Shown: positions 1 to 7,041, counted from the stretch's first letter. The stretch is DNA of 34,472 bases from Brevundimonas sp. UBA5713 (GCF_002419815.1 NZ_DIGV01000017.1:60934-95405), one strand, 5' to 3'. Program-made: numbers and translations. Notes: generated from the sequence alone by a model not told the origin.

Positions 1-984
1 GGCGCGCGCCACCATGATCTCTCCGGTCTCCAGAGGCTGGCGCAGGGAATCCAGCGCTTGAGGCGAGTATTCGGGTAGCTCATCGAGAAACAGCACACCG
101 TTGTGGGCCAAGGAGGCCTCGCCCGGCTTGGCACGGTGCCCGCCGCCGGTCAGAGCGGCCATGGAGGCGGAATGGTGCGGGGCGCGAAACGGGCGCGCCC
201 GTGTCAGGGCTCCGCGTTCGATGAGGCCCGCCACCGACCAGACCATGGAGGTTTCCAGCAGTTCTTCCGGCATCAACGGCGGCAACAGACCCGGTAGCCG
301 CTGGGCCAGCATGGATTTTCCCGACCCCGGCTGACCGATAAACAGGATGTTGTGACCACCGGCCGCGGCAATCTCCAGGGCGCGCTTGGCCCCTTCTTGC
401 CCTTTGACGTCACGCAAATCTGGCCCGAGCGCTTCTTCTCGCAAGGCTCCGGGCACGGGCGCAGACAGGGTTTGCTGGCCGCGAAAATGGTTGATCAGAC
501 CAATGAGTGAGCGCGGGGCCAAAATACGCGCCTCACCCGCCCATGCGGCTTCAGGCCCATTGGCTTCGGGGCAGATCAGGCCCAAACCCATAGCATTTGC
601 GGCGACGGCGGCAGGCAGGGCTCCGCCCACGCGCGCGATCTGGCCGTCCAGCCCCAACTCGCCGATGGCGGCCCAACCATCCAGTGCGTCCTGACCGATC
701 ACGCCCATCGAGGCTAGCAGCGCCAAGGCGATAGGCAGGTCGAAATGGCTGCCTTCCTTGGGCAGGTCTGCCGGAGCCAGATTGGCGATGACCTTTTTGG
801 GTGGCAGGGCCAGACCGATACCGGCAAAGGCCCCGCGCACGCGCTCGCGGCTTTCGGCGACGGCCTTGTCCGGCAGGCCGACAATAGCAAAAGCCCCTTG
901 CGGCGTGGCGACCTGCTGGACTTCGACATCCACCCGTCTGGCTTCGACACCGTCGAACGCCACCGTCACCACCCGCGCGACCAT
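1..984 (-). CDS. comM: ComM/YifB-type Mg-chelatase-like AAA+ ATPase (3' part missing)
   Basis: The protein is open from ATG at 984 to the window edge: 328 residues of a family usually about 500 long, so the C-terminal part lies outside. The N-terminal part carries the family's Lon-protease-like fold region (IVGLPDKAVAESRERVR, about residues 35-51). The AAA+ core has Walker A GQPGSGKS with Lys223 and a Walker B stretch GVLFLDELPEY near residue 305. ComM proteins are hexameric helicases that promote branch migration during integration of transformed DNA. The gene follows gshB on the same strand after a 66-base gap, and the two probably share a transcript. A 5-bp hairpin (996-1011) lies next to a purine-rich GGGGAACAGG ribosome site. 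An in-frame GTG sits directly before the ATG, so the start could be 987. The family call is secure; a role in competence here is inferred from the family. Confidence 0.93.
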   Translation of the reverse strand, partial: MVARVVTVAFDGVEARRVDVEVQQVATPQGAFAIVGLPDKAVAESRERVRGAFAGIGLALPPKKVIANLAPADLPKEGSHFDLPIALALLASMGVIGQDALDGWAAIGELGLDGQIARVGGALPAAVAANAMGLGLICPEANGPEAAWAGEARILAPRSLIGLINHFRGQQTLSAPVPGALREEALGPDLRDVKGQEGAKRALEIAAAGGHNILFIGQPGSGKSMLAQRLPGLLPPLMPEELLETSMVWSVAGLIERGALTRARPFRAPHHSASMAALTGGGHRAKPGEASLAHNGVLFLDELPEYSPQALDSLRQPLETGEIMVARA

Positions 985-995
985 CACCTGTTCCC

Positions 996-1011
996 CGCCC
1001 TGTTACGGGCG
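996..1011 (-). other. Small hairpin in the comM leader
   Basis: CGCCC and GGGCG arms of 5 bp flank a 6-base loop just upstream of the comM ribosome binding site. One arm adjoins the GGGG of the presumed Shine-Dalgarno sequence. It may modulate translation or may be chance in GC-rich DNA. Confidence 0.3.
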
Positions 1012-1050
1012 TGAACAAATCACGAACTTATAGGCTTTGCAATACCGATG

Positions 1051-1998
1051 TTATGCCGCGACGCGTTTGCGTTCGATCACGTCCCACATGGCGGCGGTGG
1101 CATCGATACCGGCAAAGTTCAGCAGCTGCTGGGCACCGGTAGGGGAGGTGACGTTGATCTCGGTCAGATAGTCACCGATCACATCGATGCCAACGAAGAT
1201 CAGGCCGCGCTCTTTGAGATAGCCGCCGATCGTAGCGCAGATTTCCTTGTCGCGTTCGGTCAGTTCAACCGGAGCGGCCGTGCCGCCGACGCGCAGGTTC
1301 GAGCGCACCTGGTCCTTGGCCGGAATGCGGTTGATAGCCCCGACTGGCTCGCCATCCACCAGAAGGATGCGCTTATCACCGGCTGAGACAGCCGGAATGA
1401 ATTTCTGGATGACCAGCGGATCGCGCGAGGCGCTGGCATGGATTTCGATCAGGGCTTCGAGGTTTGGATCATCGGCCTTGAGGCGAACCACGCCCGATCC
1501 AGCGGCCCCGTGCAGCGGCTTCAGCACCACATCGCCGTGGCGCTTGTGGAAGTCGACCAAAGCGACCGGATCCGACGAGATCAGGGTCGGCGGTTGCAGT
1601 TGCGGCCACAGGGTCGCCACCAGTTTCTCAGGCGCCGAGCGCACTTCCGCCGGATCATTCACCACCAGGGTCTTGGGATGGATGCGCTCCAACAGATAGG
1701 TGGCCGTCACATAGGCCATGTCGAACGGCGGGTCCTGACGCATCAGGATGACGTCGATGTCATTCTCGAGGTCGAGCTTTTGTTCGGGGCCGAAATCGGC
1801 GTGCCGACCCTGAACCTTTTGCACGGTGACCGGACGGGCGCGGCAGTACAGGCGGCCTTCGTCCAGCGACAGGGTGCGGAAGTCATAGACCCACAACTTG
1901 TGACCACGGACCTGCGCGGTCAGCGCCATGAGGAAGGTGGTGTCCGACTCGACGTTGACGTTCTCGAGCGGGTCCATCTGGATGGCGACCTTGAGCAT
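1051..1998 (-). CDS. gshB: Glutathione synthetase (ATP-grasp)
   Basis: Joins gamma-glutamylcysteine and glycine using ATP, the last step of glutathione synthesis in the cytoplasm. The 315-residue product matches the usual bacterial GshB length. It opens with the family signature MLKVAIQMDPLENV and contains the LMRQDPPFDMAY substrate region. The glycine-rich ATP-grasp loop (VLKPLHGAAGSGVVRL) and the C-terminal metal/ADP-binding EINVTSPTG motif are both present. An in-frame start 11 codons upstream is open, but ATG at 1998 is preferred because GAGGAAGAG, a strong ribosome site, lies just before it and homologues begin there. It sits between the SirB1-like gene and comM on the same strand, a conserved alphaproteobacterial order. 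Two hairpins lie in the 102-base leader. Confidence 0.96.
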   Translation of the reverse strand: MLKVAIQMDPLENVNVESDTTFLMALTAQVRGHKLWVYDFRTLSLDEGRLYCRARPVTVQKVQGRHADFGPEQKLDLENDIDVILMRQDPPFDMAYVTATYLLERIHPKTLVVNDPAEVRSAPEKLVATLWPQLQPPTLISSDPVALVDFHKRHGDVVLKPLHGAAGSGVVRLKADDPNLEALIEIHASASRDPLVIQKFIPAVSAGDKRILLVDGEPVGAINRIPAKDQVRSNLRVGGTAAPVELTERDKEICATIGGYLKERGLIFVGIDVIGDYLTEINVTSPTGAQQLLNFAGIDATAAMWDVIERKRVAA

Positions 1999-2022
1999 AC
2001 TCTTCCTCGGCTGGGCGCATGG

Positions 2023-2042
2023 GATGGCCAAAAGCGGCCATC
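2023..2042 (-). other. Hairpin in the gshB leader (proximal)
   Basis: GATGGCC and GGCCATC form a perfect 7-bp stem with a 6-base loop (GCTTTT on the minus strand), 25 bases upstream of the gshB start. No T-run follows it on the minus strand, so it is not a classical terminator. It could be an RNA stability or translation-control element. Confidence 0.4.
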
Positions 2043-2061
2043 TGAATGTTTGGCGACGCCA

Positions 2062-2085
2062 CCGCCCGTGTGCAAGGACGGGCGG
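2062..2085 (-). other. Hairpin between the SirB1-like gene and gshB (distal)
   Basis: CCGCCCGT and ACGGGCGG form a perfect 8-bp stem with an 8-base loop, 15 bases after the SirB1-like stop codon. On the minus strand the T-run (CTTTTTAGG) precedes the stem instead of following it, so intrinsic termination is not expected. It is the first of two tandem hairpins before gshB. Confidence 0.4.
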
Positions 2086-2100
2086 CCTAAAAAGACCGAT

Positions 2101-2916
2101 TTAGTTGAGGCGCAGCCGCAGCTTATGCAGGTTGAACGCCGAGGCCAGCTCGGTTTCGGCGTTCATATCGCGCGCTTGGCTAAGGGCTGCCATGGCCCCT
2201 TGAAGAGCGCCCTGCTTTTCACGCGCCGTTGCCACGTCCAGCCATGGACGGTGGTCGGTCGGGTCCAGAAGGGCACGGCGCAGCGCCGAGCGCTCGGCCT
2301 GAGCATAATCTCCGCGCTGGATGGCATAGGCGAAAATCAGGTTCTGCAAACGCAGCAGGGCTTGCCGCTCGCTGATCGGTGCCATCAGCAGGTCCAGGCG
2401 ATCGGCCACATGGGGGGTCAGGCCCGCGTGCAGAGCTCGGCGGGTCAGTTCACTGGGCAGAACCAGACGGCCCTGACTGAACGGATCAAGGGCCACAGGA
2501 CCATCGGGCGTTTCCACTCTCAGCAGCACGTGACCGGGAAAATCCACGGCGGCGGCTTCGAGACCGGCGCGGCGGGCAGCTTCCAGATAGAGGATGACCA
2601 AGGCAGCCGACCATCCCCGTCGCGTCTCGGAGATGGTTATGATGTCGGCTGCATGCTCGGAGGCGGCGTCGAGCAAATCCCCGTTCAGACGAAAATCGCC
2701 CGCCAGTGTCTCGGTCAGCGCATCGTCCGGTGTTTCTTCCTCGACCCGCTCTCGCAGACGCTTGGCCGCGTCTTCCACCAGACGACGCACGACCGACGCA
2801 TCGCGGCGCGGCTGATCGTGAAGTGCGCAGGCGATGGCCGCCTCCAACAAGGGAAAGCAGGCGTCATCGGCCTTTCCGGCGTCCTCAAGAGTGTTAATGG
2901 CCTCTTGCGCGGTCAA
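2101..2916 (-). CDS. SirB1-like / transglutaminase-like protein with TPR-type tail
   Basis: The 271-residue soluble protein resembles the SirB1 (transglutaminase-like) family. It has an N-terminal helical region, a central stretch with a possible papain-fold-like core (GWSAALVILYLEAARRAGLE, then VDFPGHVLLRV and VALDPFSQGRLV), and a helical C-terminus reading like tetratricopeptide repeats (about residues 190-265). The start appears to be TTG at 2916: it overlaps the yraN stop (TTGA) and has AAGGA about 8 bases upstream, so translation is probably coupled to yraN. In other alphaproteobacteria the homologue is likewise placed between yraN and gshB. The usual cysteine of an active transglutaminase is not evident in the core, where Ser-Ala follows the Trp, so catalysis is doubtful. 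The biological role is unknown. Confidence 0.8.
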   Translation of the reverse strand: MTAQEAINTLEDAGKADDACFPLLEAAIACALHDQPRRDASVVRRLVEDAAKRLRERVEEETPDDALTETLAGDFRLNGDLLDAASEHAADIITISETRRGWSAALVILYLEAARRAGLEAAAVDFPGHVLLRVETPDGPVALDPFSQGRLVLPSELTRRALHAGLTPHVADRLDLLMAPISERQALLRLQNLIFAYAIQRGDYAQAERSALRRALLDPTDHRPWLDVATAREKQGALQGAMAALSQARDMNAETELASAFNLHKLRLRLN

Positions 2917-3341
2917 AACGCGGTTCCTTGCGTAGTCGTCAGTCCTTTGAGATGGCGCGGCAATCGTCCCGGTGACAGAGCAATCAGGTCCAGCCGCGGC
3001 TCAAGTTTCTGTAACGAAGGACGGGTCCGAACAATTCGATTTCCGGCGTTAAGTAGCCGCTCCTGCTGATCGGAACTCAGCGCCATCAGGGCCAACTCGG
3101 GCGACTGTCGGCGTTTGACCTCTACAACCGCCAGTATACTGCCTTTGCGCGCAAGCAAATCGATTTCTGCTTGCGGGGTCTTCAACCGGAAGCCCAGGAT
3201 TTGATAGCCCTTGGCCATCAGATAGAGCGCCGCCAGCCATTCGCCTTGGTGGCCCTGCTTGCGGGCGTTCAAACCGTTGCGAGAGCGCGCGGCGCGTTGT
3301 GCGGCGCGGGGTTCCGGCAGGTGGTCAGGCGGGCAGCGCAT
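2913..3341 (-). CDS. yraN: YraN / UPF0102 nuclease-like protein
   Basis: A 142-residue member of the UPF0102 family, predicted to have a restriction-endonuclease-like (Holliday-junction-resolvase-like) fold. The hallmark residues are visible: GHQGEWLAALYLMAKGYQIL, then AEIDLLAR and VVEVKRR. These supply the Glu-Asp-(Glu-x-Lys) active-site pattern expected of this nuclease fold. The usual GEIDL reads AEIDL here. About 20 residues of Arg/Ala-rich sequence precede the conserved domain. The ATG lies 4 bases after the rsmI stop codon, and the stop overlaps the TTG of the next gene, so this is a tightly packed operon. rsmI-yraN adjacency is widespread in proteobacteria. The cellular function of the family remains poorly defined. 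Confidence 0.9.
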   Translation of the reverse strand: MRCPPDHLPEPRAAQRAARSRNGLNARKQGHQGEWLAALYLMAKGYQILGFRLKTPQAEIDLLARKGSILAVVEVKRRQSPELALMALSSDQQERLLNAGNRIVRTRPSLQKLEPRLDLIALSPGRLPRHLKGLTTTQGTAF

Positions 3342-3345
3342 GCGA

Positions 3346-4218
3346 TCAGTGGCCTTTTAGGTCCAATGCGCGTTTGTAGAGCATCTTGCGTGGCAGGTTC
3401 AGCGCCTTGGACACCTCGGAGGCAGCTTCGCCCGGCGGCAGGCGGGTCAGGGCTTCGGCCAAGGCGGCGTCGATATCGGTTTCCGATGCGGCAGTCTCCG
3501 CACCGGGGCCGACTACGACCACGATTTCGCCCTTGGGGGCGTCGCAGCGCGGGTCATTGGCCAGTTCCGAAAGGCTGCCACGGACGCATTCCTCATAGAG
3601 TTTGGTCAGCTCGCGCGCCACAGCGGCAGGGCGATCGCCGAGCACTTCGGCCATGTCTTTCAGGCTGTCCTGAAGGCGCGGGCCGCTCTCGAAAAAGATC
3701 AAGGTGTGCAGACTGGTGCGCAGGGCCTCGAGTGCTGTTTTACGGGCGGCGGATTTGGGGGGCAGAAACCCAGCGAAGGTGAACCGGTCGGCGGGCAGGC
3801 CGGCGACGCACAGGGCGGCCAGAGCGCTGGACGGGCCGGGGATCGGGTGAACCTTGATGTCTTCGGCAATAGCGGCGCGGGCGACGACAAAACCGGGGTC
3901 CGACACCATGGGGGTACCCGCATCCGAAACAAGGGCGACGACCTTGTCTTCGCGCAGATACTGCATGGCCACTTCTGCCGCGCGCTGGGACGTATGATCG
4001 TCGCAGCGTTCAAGCTTGGCCTTCAAACCGTAGGCGGTCAGTAATTTGGCTGTCACGCGGGTGTCTTCGGCCAGCACCAGATCAGCTGCCGCCAGAACAT
4101 CCAGCGCCCTGAGCGTGATGTCGCGCAGGTTTCCGATCGGTGTGGCCACCAGATAGAATCCACCCGAAACAGGGCGGGGCGGCGGAGCGGTCGGGGCAAA
4201 AAGCGGAGCTTCGGACAT
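3346..4218 (-). CDS. rsmI: 16S rRNA (cytidine1402-2'-O)-methyltransferase
   Basis: RsmI methylates the ribose of C1402 in the decoding centre of 16S rRNA, using S-adenosylmethionine. The 290-residue product has the tetrapyrrole-methylase fold with family motifs in order: FYLVATPIGNLRDITLRAL, EDTRVTAKLL, LVSDAGTPMVSDPG, PIPGPSSALAALCVAGLP and FFESGPRLQ. The C-terminal part (about 235-290) reads as the small helical domain of RsmI (LPPGEAASEVSKALNLPRKMLYKRAL). ATG at 4218 is chosen over an in-frame TTG at 4254, because upstream residues look non-coding and would overlap the preceding terminator hairpin. No strong ribosome site is visible. First gene of the rsmI-yraN-SirB1-gshB-comM chain. Confidence 0.95.
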   Translation of the reverse strand: MSEAPLFAPTAPPPRPVSGGFYLVATPIGNLRDITLRALDVLAAADLVLAEDTRVTAKLLTAYGLKAKLERCDDHTSQRAAEVAMQYLREDKVVALVSDAGTPMVSDPGFVVARAAIAEDIKVHPIPGPSSALAALCVAGLPADRFTFAGFLPPKSAARKTALEALRTSLHTLIFFESGPRLQDSLKDMAEVLGDRPAAVARELTKLYEECVRGSLSELANDPRCDAPKGEIVVVVGPGAETAASETDIDAALAEALTRLPPGEAASEVSKALNLPRKMLYKRALDLKGH

Positions 4219-4255
4219 TGGCCGGACCCTGCCAGCCTGTGCCCCGAAACGCAAA

Positions 4256-4279
4256 CGGGGCCGCTCGAAGGCGGCCCCG
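4256..4279 (-). terminator. Terminator of the DUF1328 gene
   Basis: CGGGGCCGC and GCGGCCCCG form a perfect 9-bp stem with a 6-base loop, 32 bases after the DUF1328 stop codon. On the minus strand it is followed by the modestly T-rich GTTTGCGTTTCG. It separates the stress gene from rsmI. Confidence 0.6.
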
Positions 4280-4311
4280 CACGCGAGACGTACTATCGTC
4301 TGAAGGACACG

Positions 4312-4488
4312 TTAGACGCGAGGACCGCGTCCACGTATCCCGCCTACAACCAGCGACACGACAAACAGAATAACGGCAATGATGGCCACGAATTTCGCGA
4401 TTTCCATCGAGGTGCCGGCGATACCGCCAAAGCCGAGAAGCGACGCGACTAGAGCGATAATGAAAAAGATGATGGCCCAACGCAGCAT
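4312..4488 (-). CDS. DUF1328 small integral membrane protein
   Basis: A 58-residue, almost entirely hydrophobic protein starting MLRWAIIFFIIALVASLLGF and containing a second hydrophobic segment (about residues 31-50, AKFVAIIAVILFVVSLVVGG) before a basic tail GIRGRGPRV. This is the typical DUF1328 (YtjA-like) two-helix inner-membrane architecture. ATG at 4488 is supported by GGAGGA about 6 bases upstream; the longer frame to 4527 reads through the ribosome site and is rejected. A perfect EcfG-type promoter lies about 60 bases upstream and a terminator follows, so it is a one-gene unit probably induced in the general stress response. The molecular function of the family is unknown. Confidence 0.9.
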   Translation of the reverse strand: MLRWAIIFFIIALVASLLGFGGIAGTSMEIAKFVAIIAVILFVVSLVVGGIRGRGPRV

Positions 4489-4547
4489 AGGTTCCTCCGG
4501 GGGATTATTTTTGAAAGTAGAGGCCAAGTGAGTGGCGTCGCAAAACT

Positions 4548-4572
4548 AACGTGCCGGTGGGGTTGCTGTTCC
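4548..4572 (-). promoter_or_regulatory. EcfG/SigT-type general-stress promoter of DUF1328
   Basis: On the minus strand the sequence is GGAAC, 16 bases, CGTT. It matches exactly the consensus GGAAC-N16/17-CGTT recognised by the alphaproteobacterial general-stress sigma factor (EcfG; SigT in Caulobacter). It ends 59 bases before the start codon. A second copy with identical spacing is at 5523-5547. Confidence 0.85.
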
Positions 4573-4601
4573 GCCTAGTGTTAAATGTTGGTACCAAATG
4601 A

Positions 4602-4629
4602 AAAACGGCACCCGAAAGGGTGCCGTTTT
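4602..4629 (-). terminator. Intrinsic terminator of the DUF883 / membrane-protein operon
   Basis: AAAACGGCACCC and GGGTGCCGTTTT form a perfect 12-bp stem with a GAAA tetraloop. On the minus strand the stem ends in a run of five Ts. It lies 23 bases after the stop of the 146-residue gene and directly upstream of the DUF1328 promoter, isolating the two units. No plus-strand gene points at it. Confidence 0.93.
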
Positions 4630-4652
4630 GTATGCGTATAACGCTTGATGTC

Positions 4653-5093
4653 TTAGCGGCGACGTCTGCGGCTGCTGCCGTGACGACGCTTGCCGGAGCG
4701 GCTGTCTTTGTGGCCTGATTCATTGAAGGCCGTCAGAGCCAGCGCCGCCAGACCGGGCTTTCTCAGAAGCACAGCGCCTGCACCCAAAGCCGCCACGATG
4801 GCGATCACCGGGCGTTGTTGCACCATGTGCAGCACGCGGCCGACCATGGAATCCGGCTCGTCTTCATCTTCAACGTCGCTGTCGTCGTCACCGTCGGCCT
4901 TCTTGGAGAAGGTCATATAGGCGATACCGGCGATCACGGCGAAAATGCCCGCCGTGGCTGCCGCTGCGCCCAGTGGAACCAGAACCAGGCACAGGCCGTA
5001 AAAAACGGTTGCGCCCAGAGCGATGATGGCCACAAAGGCGGCGGCCGCAGCGACGGCGCCGGCAACGACGCGATTGATCAGGCCGCGGATCAT
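4653..5093 (-). CDS. YqjE/holin-like three-segment membrane protein
   Basis: A 146-residue protein with long Ala/Val/Ile hydrophobic stretches at about residues 8-30, 33-60 and 94-120. A very acidic loop (KADGDDDSDVEDEDEPDS, about 65-82) lies between the second and third segments, and the C-terminal tail is strongly basic (GKRRHGSSRRRRR). The start codon overlaps the stop of the upstream DUF883 gene (TGATG), so the two are translationally coupled. In enterobacteria a DUF883 protein (YqjD) is likewise followed by a small holin-like membrane protein (YqjE), so this may be its analogue, although I do not recognise clear sequence similarity. Expression is probably from the EcfG-type promoter at 5523-5547. 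Function unknown; an envelope or stress role is inferred. Confidence 0.75.
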   Translation of the reverse strand: MIRGLINRVVAGAVAAAAAFVAIIALGATVFYGLCLVLVPLGAAAATAGIFAVIAGIAYMTFSKKADGDDDSDVEDEDEPDSMVGRVLHMVQQRPVIAIVAALGAGAVLLRKPGLAALALTAFNESGHKDSRSGKRRHGSSRRRRR

Positions 5094-5470
5094 CAGTTGC
5101 GACGACCGGCGAGCAGCAGACCGATGACCACACCGACGCCGAGGGCGATGGCGGTCGATTGCAGCGGGCGCTCTTGCACGCGCTCGGTCACATAGCGTTG
5201 AGCTTCGTCCAGACGTTCCTGAGCGTCGTCGTAGTATTCGCGACCCTTTTCACGTGCCTGACCGTAGACTTCCTTGGCCTTCTCGGTGGCTTGCTCGGCC
5301 TTTTCGCGCACAAGGGCTTCAGCCTTGGCGGCCTTCTGGGCGGCCTTTTCTTTCAGAGCAGCCGCTTCGGCGCGGGCAGCGGTCTTTGCATCGTCCGTCA
5401 GGGTCACAGTGTCTTCCTTGAGGGTCTTGAGATCGTTCTTGAGAGTCTCGCGGGTTTGCGACGTAGCCAT
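5093..5470 (-). CDS. DUF883 (YqjD/ElaB-like) stress-associated protein
   Basis: A 125-residue protein made of a long Ala/Lys/Glu-rich amphipathic helix (about residues 5-95, many AEAAALKEKAA-like heptads). A single C-terminal transmembrane segment follows (about 103-121, STAIALGVGVVIGLLLAG), ending in GRRN. This is the architecture of the DUF883/YqjD/ElaB family. The E. coli members are C-tail-anchored inner-membrane proteins linked to ribosome binding in stationary phase. The ATG at 5470 has GGAG about 13 bases upstream, a rather long spacing. It is the first gene of a two-gene unit with the YqjE-like protein. A perfect general-stress promoter lies about 50 bases upstream. Confidence 0.85.
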   Translation of the reverse strand: MATSQTRETLKNDLKTLKEDTVTLTDDAKTAARAEAAALKEKAAQKAAKAEALVREKAEQATEKAKEVYGQAREKGREYYDDAQERLDEAQRYVTERVQERPLQSTAIALGVGVVIGLLLAGRRN

Positions 5471-5522
5471 GGTGCGTCGTCTCCGTAAATAGCTTAGCTG
5501 TAAAATATGAGCTCAGGAACCG

Positions 5523-5547
5523 AACGTCACAGAATGGTCGAAGTTCC
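5523..5547 (-). promoter_or_regulatory. EcfG/SigT-type general-stress promoter of the DUF883 operon
   Basis: The minus strand reads GGAAC, 16 bases, CGTT, an exact match to the alphaproteobacterial general-stress consensus. It ends 52 bases before the DUF883 start, leaving a leader of about 45 bases. The remainder of the 190-base gap up to 5661 must also hold the promoter of the divergent FAH-family gene, which I could not identify. Confidence 0.87.
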
Positions 5548-5660
5548 CCGTGCGACACAACGTCAGGTGACATAGATACGCGAATAAGCCTCGGTCTTCA
5601 AAGGTAAAGCTTGTCGAATAGTGCTGGTCGGTCCGAGCGTTCAGGCTTAGATATTGGCTC

Positions 5661-6314
5661 ATGACAGACTGGTTGATCGCTCCACCGCCCGCTGCGTCTT
5701 TGGCCATTGCCGACGATGCCCGTCGTTTCGCCGTTCGCCGCATCTATTGTGTGGGCCAGAACTATGCGGCGCATGCCCGTGAAATGGGCGCGGATGCAGA
5801 CAAGCCCGATCCCTTCTTCTTCACCAAACCCGCCGATGCTCTGGTGGTTGACGGTGCCGATCCGACCTATCCGCCGTCTACGTCCAATCTGCACTATGAG
5901 GTCGAACTGGTGGTGGCTATCGGCGAGACCGGTCAACCGGTCGGCTGGGCGGTCGGCGTCGATCTGACCCGCCGCGACCTGCAAAGCGCCGCCAAGACCA
6001 AGGGGCGTCCATGGGATGCGGCCAAGGGCTTCGACCAATCGGCCCCGTGCGGCGCGCTGAGCCTGAAACCGCCTGCGCCGGATGCCGCTATCCGCCTCAG
6101 CGTCAATGGCGAGGTCCGCCAGTCCAGCCGCCTGTCCGACATGATCTGGGACGTGGATGGTATTGTCGCCAAGGCTGGCACTCTGTGGAAGCTGTCGGCG
6201 GGCGATATCATCTTTACCGGTACTCCCGAAGGCGTTGGCCCTCTGAGCCCCGGTGATCGGGTCGAGGCTGTCATCGACGGCCTGCCGCCGCTGTCGTTCG
6301 TGGTTCGCGCATGA
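5661..6314 (+). CDS. Fumarylacetoacetate hydrolase (FAH) family protein
   Basis: A 217-residue single-domain FAH-family hydrolase. The conserved metal-binding pattern is visible: HYEVELVV with Glu80 and Glu82, then GVDLTRRD with Asp101. The family signatures AKGFDQSAP and AGDIIFTGTPEGVGPL are also present. The short form is typical of fumarylpyruvate hydrolases, acylpyruvases and oxaloacetate tautomerases, not of full-length tyrosine-pathway fumarylacetoacetase. The stop overlaps the start of a zeta-class GST/isomerase (ATGA), so the two are translationally coupled. That pairing resembles maleylpyruvate isomerase plus fumarylpyruvate hydrolase (gentisate route). No ring-cleaving dioxygenase lies in the window, so the true substrate cannot be fixed. 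Confidence 0.85.
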   Translation: MTDWLIAPPPAASLAIADDARRFAVRRIYCVGQNYAAHAREMGADADKPDPFFFTKPADALVVDGADPTYPPSTSNLHYEVELVVAIGETGQPVGWAVGVDLTRRDLQSAAKTKGRPWDAAKGFDQSAPCGALSLKPPAPDAAIRLSVNGEVRQSSRLSDMIWDVDGIVAKAGTLWKLSAGDIIFTGTPEGVGPLSPGDRVEAVIDGLPPLSFVVRA

Positions 6315-6940
6315 TCCTGCACGGCTATTGGCGCTCGGGCACCAGCTATCGCACGCGGATCGCCCTGAACCTCAAGGGCCTCGACTATCGGCAGGCCCCG
6401 ATTGACCTGCGCACCGGCGCGCAAAAGTCGGATTCCTATCTGGCGCTGAATCCACAAGGTCTGGTGCCGGCTTTAGAGGTGGACGGGCAGGTGCTGACCC
6501 AATCGCCTGCCATTTTGGAATGGCTGGAGGAAACCCATCCCGAACCGGCCCTGCTGCCCAAGGATGCGGCGGGCCGCGCTGTGGTGCGGGCCATGTCAGC
6601 GCTGATCGGCTGTGATGTGCATCCGCTCAATAATCTGCGTGTGCTTAAGGCGATTAAGGCCCTGGGTGCCGATCAGGACGCCAGCGACCAATGGGCCCGT
6701 CAATGGATTGCCGAAGGCTTTGCGGCCTTGGAGGCTCTGGTGGCGCGTCATGGTCGGGGCTGGTGCTATGGCGATCAACCGACCTTGGCGGACTGTTATC
6801 TGGTCCCGCAGATCTATTCCGCCAAACGGTTCAATGCCGATCTGACGCCCTATCCGCATTTGCTGGCGATAGAGGAAAAGGCGCAGGCCCATCCGGCGTT
6901 TCAGGTCGCTCATCCGGACCAGCAGCCCGACGCCGATTAA
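6311..6940 (+). CDS. Zeta-class glutathione S-transferase (maleylacetoacetate / maleylpyruvate isomerase-like)
   Basis: A 209-residue GST with an N-terminal thioredoxin-like domain (about residues 1-80) and an all-helical C-terminal domain. RSGTSYRTRIALNLKGL corresponds to the zeta-class active-site signature SSxxxRVRIAL; NPQGLVPALEVDG and LTQSPAILEWLEE are the glutathione-binding region. CYGDQPTLADCYLVPQ is the conserved C-terminal motif. Zeta GSTs use glutathione for cis-trans isomerisation of maleylacetoacetate or maleylpyruvate. Coupling to the preceding FAH-family gene by an ATGA overlap supports consecutive steps of aromatic-acid breakdown. The catalytic serine pair reads Ser-Gly-Thr-Ser here, which deserves comparison with known members. 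Glutathione would be supplied by gshB, nearby on the other strand. Confidence 0.87.
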   Translation: MILHGYWRSGTSYRTRIALNLKGLDYRQAPIDLRTGAQKSDSYLALNPQGLVPALEVDGQVLTQSPAILEWLEETHPEPALLPKDAAGRAVVRAMSALIGCDVHPLNNLRVLKAIKALGADQDASDQWARQWIAEGFAALEALVARHGRGWCYGDQPTLADCYLVPQIYSAKRFNADLTPYPHLLAIEEKAQAHPAFQVAHPDQQPDAD

Positions 6941-7041
6941 GGGCGGGTGGACGGAGCGATTTCAGGGTAAATTTACGCTTCACCCTCTTTAGGGATCGCT
7001 GATCAATCTCGCGTAAACCTTCATCGGTAAAAATCGGTGTT

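Noticed and set aside
1438..3069. Plus-strand open frame of 543 codons across gshB and the SirB1-like gene
   Set aside because: It runs opposite two recognisable proteins, through the intergenic hairpins, and shows no domain.
4505..4723. Minus-strand 72-codon frame across the terminator before DUF1328
   Set aside because: It covers a perfect intrinsic terminator and an EcfG promoter, so coding is very unlikely.
6963..6988. GTAAATTTAC palindrome and weak AGGGT/ACCCT pairing after the zeta GST gene
   Set aside because: The stem is only 5 bp and the following T content is weak; not enough for a terminator or operator call.
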